A stretch of 16,912 bases of DNA, taken from contig CALIEL010000032.1 of NCBI GenBank assembly GCA_938022235.1, positions 1 to 16,912 on the forward strand, read 5' to 3'. Of the stretch, positions 14,632 through 16,912 are shown piece by piece. The notes under the pieces are model-generated. The model was not told the origin of the DNA, ran no database searches, and was given only the letters and a program-made list of their open reading frames with translations. Origin of the DNA: Oribacterium parvum (lineage in GTDB: Bacteria > Bacillota > Clostridia > Lachnospirales > Lachnospiraceae). Positions within the stretch are counted from its first letter, which is position 1. The number at the start of each line of letters is the position of its first letter. The position numbers and the translations under genes are program-made.

Positions 14632-14746
14632 CGTTATAAAAAATCTTATTCCTAAATCCAGGATGTCCAAATCATTTTTTCAAAAGTCCGTAAAGCTTGT
14701 CTGTATAAAAGATAGAATAGGAACGTAAACAAGAAGGAGAAACAGT

Positions 14747-15631
14747 ATGTCATTCTTTTCCAAAGAAAAAACTTATAGAGAACCCATACGCTGGCAGAAA
14801 GAGCTGCGTTTAGCCCCTGCTTATCTGCTGCTTTTGATTTGGATTTTCTTCACCGTGATTTTGCTGGGCTGGGTGGTTTTGGCCAGCTTTTCCACCACCA
14901 AGGAAATCTTTGCCAATAAATTGCTTGCCTCCGGTTTTCACTGGGAGAATTATGAAAAGGCCTGGGTCAATTCCGATGTATCCACCATCTTTTTTAACTC
15001 TCTCTTTTATTCTCTGAGCTCCGTTTTTCTTTTGGTTGTAGTCTGTGCCCCGGCAGCCTATGCCCTCTCCCGCTTTTCCTTTAGGGGAAATCAGCTCATG
15101 CAAAATGCCTTTGTGGCCTCCATGGGTGTACCGGTAGTAATGATTGTCCTTCCTCTCTTTGCCATGGTGGCAGGACTGGACATTTTGAATCATGTAATTC
15201 CCAACAAACTCACCCTGATTTTCCTCTATGTGGGCATCAATGTACCTTACACCACGATTTTCCTGATGGGATTTTTTGCCAATATTTCCAGAGCCTTTGA
15301 AGAGGCTGCCGCCATTGACGGTTGTCCTCCCGGAAAATGCTTTTGGCAGATTATGCTGCCTATGGCACAACCGGGCATTATCACTGTCAGCATTTTCAAC
15401 TTTATCAATGTCTGGAACGAGTACTTCATTTCCCTGATTTTCGGAAACTCCGACCAGGTGCGTTCTGTGGCGGTTGGACTCTACTCCATGATTAACTCCA
15501 TGAAATATACCGGAGACTGGGCAGGGATGTTTGCCTCTGTCATCATTGTCTTCTTACCCACCTTTGTACTCTACCTCTTCCTTTCCGAGCGAATTATTGC
15601 CGGAGTAACCGGAGGCGGTGTAAAGGGATAA
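14747..15631 (+). CDS. Sugar ABC transporter permease (MalG/UgpE type)
   Basis: 294 residues of the second CUT1 permease type. The first membrane segment is at about 26-48 (LLLLIWIFFTVILLGWVVLA). The periplasmic stretch FSTTKEIFANKLLASGFHWENY is typical, and the EAA loop reads EEAAAIDGCPPGKCFWQIMLPMAQP (about 185-209). Further segments lie at about 80-103, 115-140, 150-172 and 258-282. The ATG follows AAGGAG by seven bases. It partners with the permease upstream. Confidence 0.92.
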   Translation: MSFFSKEKTYREPIRWQKELRLAPAYLLLLIWIFFTVILLGWVVLASFSTTKEIFANKLLASGFHWENYEKAWVNSDVSTIFFNSLFYSLSSVFLLVVVCAPAAYALSRFSFRGNQLMQNAFVASMGVPVVMIVLPLFAMVAGLDILNHVIPNKLTLIFLYVGINVPYTTIFLMGFFANISRAFEEAAAIDGCPPGKCFWQIMLPMAQPGIITVSIFNFINVWNEYFISLIFGNSDQVRSVAVGLYSMINSMKYTGDWAGMFASVIIVFLPTFVLYLFLSERIIAGVTGGGVKG

Positions 15632-15634
15632 AAA

Positions 15635-15671
15635 AGGAAATACTTGCAGCGCACAGCTGCAGTTTTTTCCT
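15635..15671 (+). terminator. Intrinsic terminator between permease and nahK
   Basis: TGCAGC (15645-15650), loop GCACA, GCTGCA (15656-15661), a G and then six T (15663-15668). The flanks AGGAAA (15635-15640) and TTTCCT (15666-15671) can extend the stem. It lies only 28 bases before the nahK start, so nahK is probably reached by read-through unless it has its own promoter, which I do not see. Confidence 0.75.
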
Positions 15672-15698
15672 CATGCTATTTTTTGAAAAGGAAGTCCT

Positions 15699-16799
15699 AT
15701 GAAAAACAAATTAACAAACGAAGAATTGCAAAATGCCCTTTCCCAATTCACTTTGGAGGGAGAGGTAAAATCCTGTAGCCCTTACGGTTCGGGGCATATC
15801 AATGATACCTTTTTGGTGGAAGCCGGCAGAAACTATATTCTGCAACGAATCAACAGTGAAATCTTCACAAAGCCCAGGGAACTGATGGAAAATGTAGACC
15901 TTGTCTGCCGCTTTATGACGGAAGAAATCAAAAAGCAAGGCGGAAATCCGGAACGGGAAAGCTTGCAGATTATCAAAACTAAGGACGGAAATCTTTATTA
16001 CGAAGACGAGAAGAAGAATTTTTTCCGAATGTATCTCTATATTACCGACTGTAAGGCCTTTGACCTTGTGGAAAAACCGGAGCACTTTTATGAAAGCGCC
16101 TATGCCTTTGGGCATTTTCAAAAGCTTCTTTCAGACTTTCCCGCAGAAAAATTACATGAGACCATCCCCCACTTCCATGACAGCCCACAGCGTTTTCAGC
16201 ATTTTCTGAAGGCTGTAGAAGAGGATAAATTCGATAGAAAAAAAGATTGTGAAGAGGAAATTCAATTTTTCCTCTCCCATGAGAAAGACTTGTCCTATGC
16301 TTTGGCGCTTTTGAAAAAGGGAGAATTGCCGCTACGGGTAAGCCACAACGATACCAAGTTAAACAATGTACTCTTTGATGCCAATACGGAAAAGGCTCTT
16401 TGCATCATTGACTTGGATACCGTCATGCCGGGACTTTCCATCTTTGATTTTGGAGATGCCATCCGCTTTGGTGCCAATACCGGGGCAGAGGACGAAGAGG
16501 ATTTGAGCAAAATTTCTCTGTCTCTTCCCCTCTTTTCCCTCTATACCAAGGGCTTTTTAGAGGCCTGCGAAGGCTCCCTTTGGGAGAAAGAGATTCTTTC
16601 CCTACCGGAAGGCGCAAAAATCATGACTTTAGAATGCGGAATGCGCTTCCTCACCGATTATTTACAGGGAGACAGCTATTTCCATGTAAAAAGACCGGGA
16701 CATAACCTGGATCGTGCCAGAACACAGATTGCCCTGGTAAAAGATATGGAAAAGAAATGGACGGCGATGAAGGAAGAAGTACAGAAATACCTTCCTTAA
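15699..16799 (+). CDS. nahK: N-acetylhexosamine 1-kinase
   Basis: 366 residues, close to the roughly 360 of bifidobacterial NahK (LnpB). It is an aminoglycoside-phosphotransferase-fold kinase that phosphorylates the C1 hydroxyl of GlcNAc or GalNAc, the sugar freed by LnpA, using ATP. Visible marks: the N-terminal nucleotide-binding loop PYGSGHINDTFLV (28-40), ILQRINSEIF with the start of the N-lobe, the catalytic loop SHNDTKLNNVLFD (215-227, Asp218 as base), and the metal-binding IDLDTVMPGLSIFDFGD (237-253). RBS AAGGAAG precedes the ATG. In bifidobacteria the next steps use a uridylyltransferase and an epimerase; neither is in the window. Confidence 0.93.
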   Translation: MKNKLTNEELQNALSQFTLEGEVKSCSPYGSGHINDTFLVEAGRNYILQRINSEIFTKPRELMENVDLVCRFMTEEIKKQGGNPERESLQIIKTKDGNLYYEDEKKNFFRMYLYITDCKAFDLVEKPEHFYESAYAFGHFQKLLSDFPAEKLHETIPHFHDSPQRFQHFLKAVEEDKFDRKKDCEEEIQFFLSHEKDLSYALALLKKGELPLRVSHNDTKLNNVLFDANTEKALCIIDLDTVMPGLSIFDFGDAIRFGANTGAEDEEDLSKISLSLPLFSLYTKGFLEACEGSLWEKEILSLPEGAKIMTLECGMRFLTDYLQGDSYFHVKRPGHNLDRARTQIALVKDMEKKWTAMKEEVQKYLP

Positions 16800-16912
16800 A
16801 GCAAAAAGGAGCTACAAAAAATCAAAATATAAAGAGATTTTCGGCAATATAGGTCTGAATGAGGGGTAGTCTGAGCCCGTCGGTACTTGCGAAAAACAAG
16901 AGAATCGCAGTT
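16800..16912. other. Non-coding tail of the window
   Basis: I see no supported gene, promoter or strong terminator here. A short AAAATC/GATTTT pair (about 16819-16841) and TGCGA/TCGCA near the end are the only dyads, and both are weak. The minus strand is open for about 36 codons to the edge but shows no domain. Confidence 0.4.

Noticed and set aside
14810..15370. 186-codon antisense frame opposite the second permease
   Set aside because: It is a shadow of a hydrophobic membrane gene and reads as Gly/Lys/His-rich sequence with no domain.

Overview
The window looks like a chromosomal piece of a low-to-mid GC, anaerobic Firmicute, most likely of the Lachnospiraceae. The grounds are strong AGGAGG-type ribosome binding sites, lipoprotein solute-binding proteins with LNAC/LTAC lipoboxes, an oxygen-sensitive iron-sulfur ATP-driven reductase pair, and a membrane-anchored SH3/GH18 protein of a layout I know from that family. 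The species cannot be named from the sequence. Coding density is high. No gene-free stretch exceeds 300 bases; the longest is 11993-12249 (257 bases).

Left part (1-2616). A GH18-type envelope protein on the minus strand runs off the left edge. Upstream of it lies prfA (release factor 1, minus strand) with its own terminator and a good promoter. A small glutaredoxin-like gene is transcribed divergently from back-to-back promoters. It meets the next gene at a perfectly palindromic terminator.

Middle part (2605-8513, all minus strand). Read in the direction of transcription this is: amino-acid ABC permease, solute-binding lipoprotein, ATPase, a double-cubane-type 2-hydroxyacyl-CoA-dehydratase-family protein, its ATP-dependent activator, and a MalY/PatB-type PLP C-S lyase. 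A sigma70-like promoter precedes the permease and I see no convincing terminator inside the run, so it may be one operon. Uptake of a (probably sulfur-containing) amino acid, C-S bond cleavage and a high-energy electron-transfer enzyme may form one pathway. This is the most unusual grouping in the window.

Right part (8735-16799). This is a lacto-N-biose/galacto-N-biose use locus. A divergent AraC-type regulator faces a GH112 phosphorylase (lnpA), followed by a sugar-binding lipoprotein, two permeases and N-acetylhexosamine 1-kinase (nahK). The imported disaccharide is expected to be split by phosphate into galactose 1-phosphate and a free N-acetylhexosamine, which NahK phosphorylates at C1. 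No ATPase subunit is encoded with these permeases, so a shared ATPase elsewhere is expected. Every gap inside this operon downstream of lnpA holds an RNA hairpin, which suggests graded expression of the binding protein, the permeases and the kinase.

The last 113 bases (16800-16912) contain no gene I can support.
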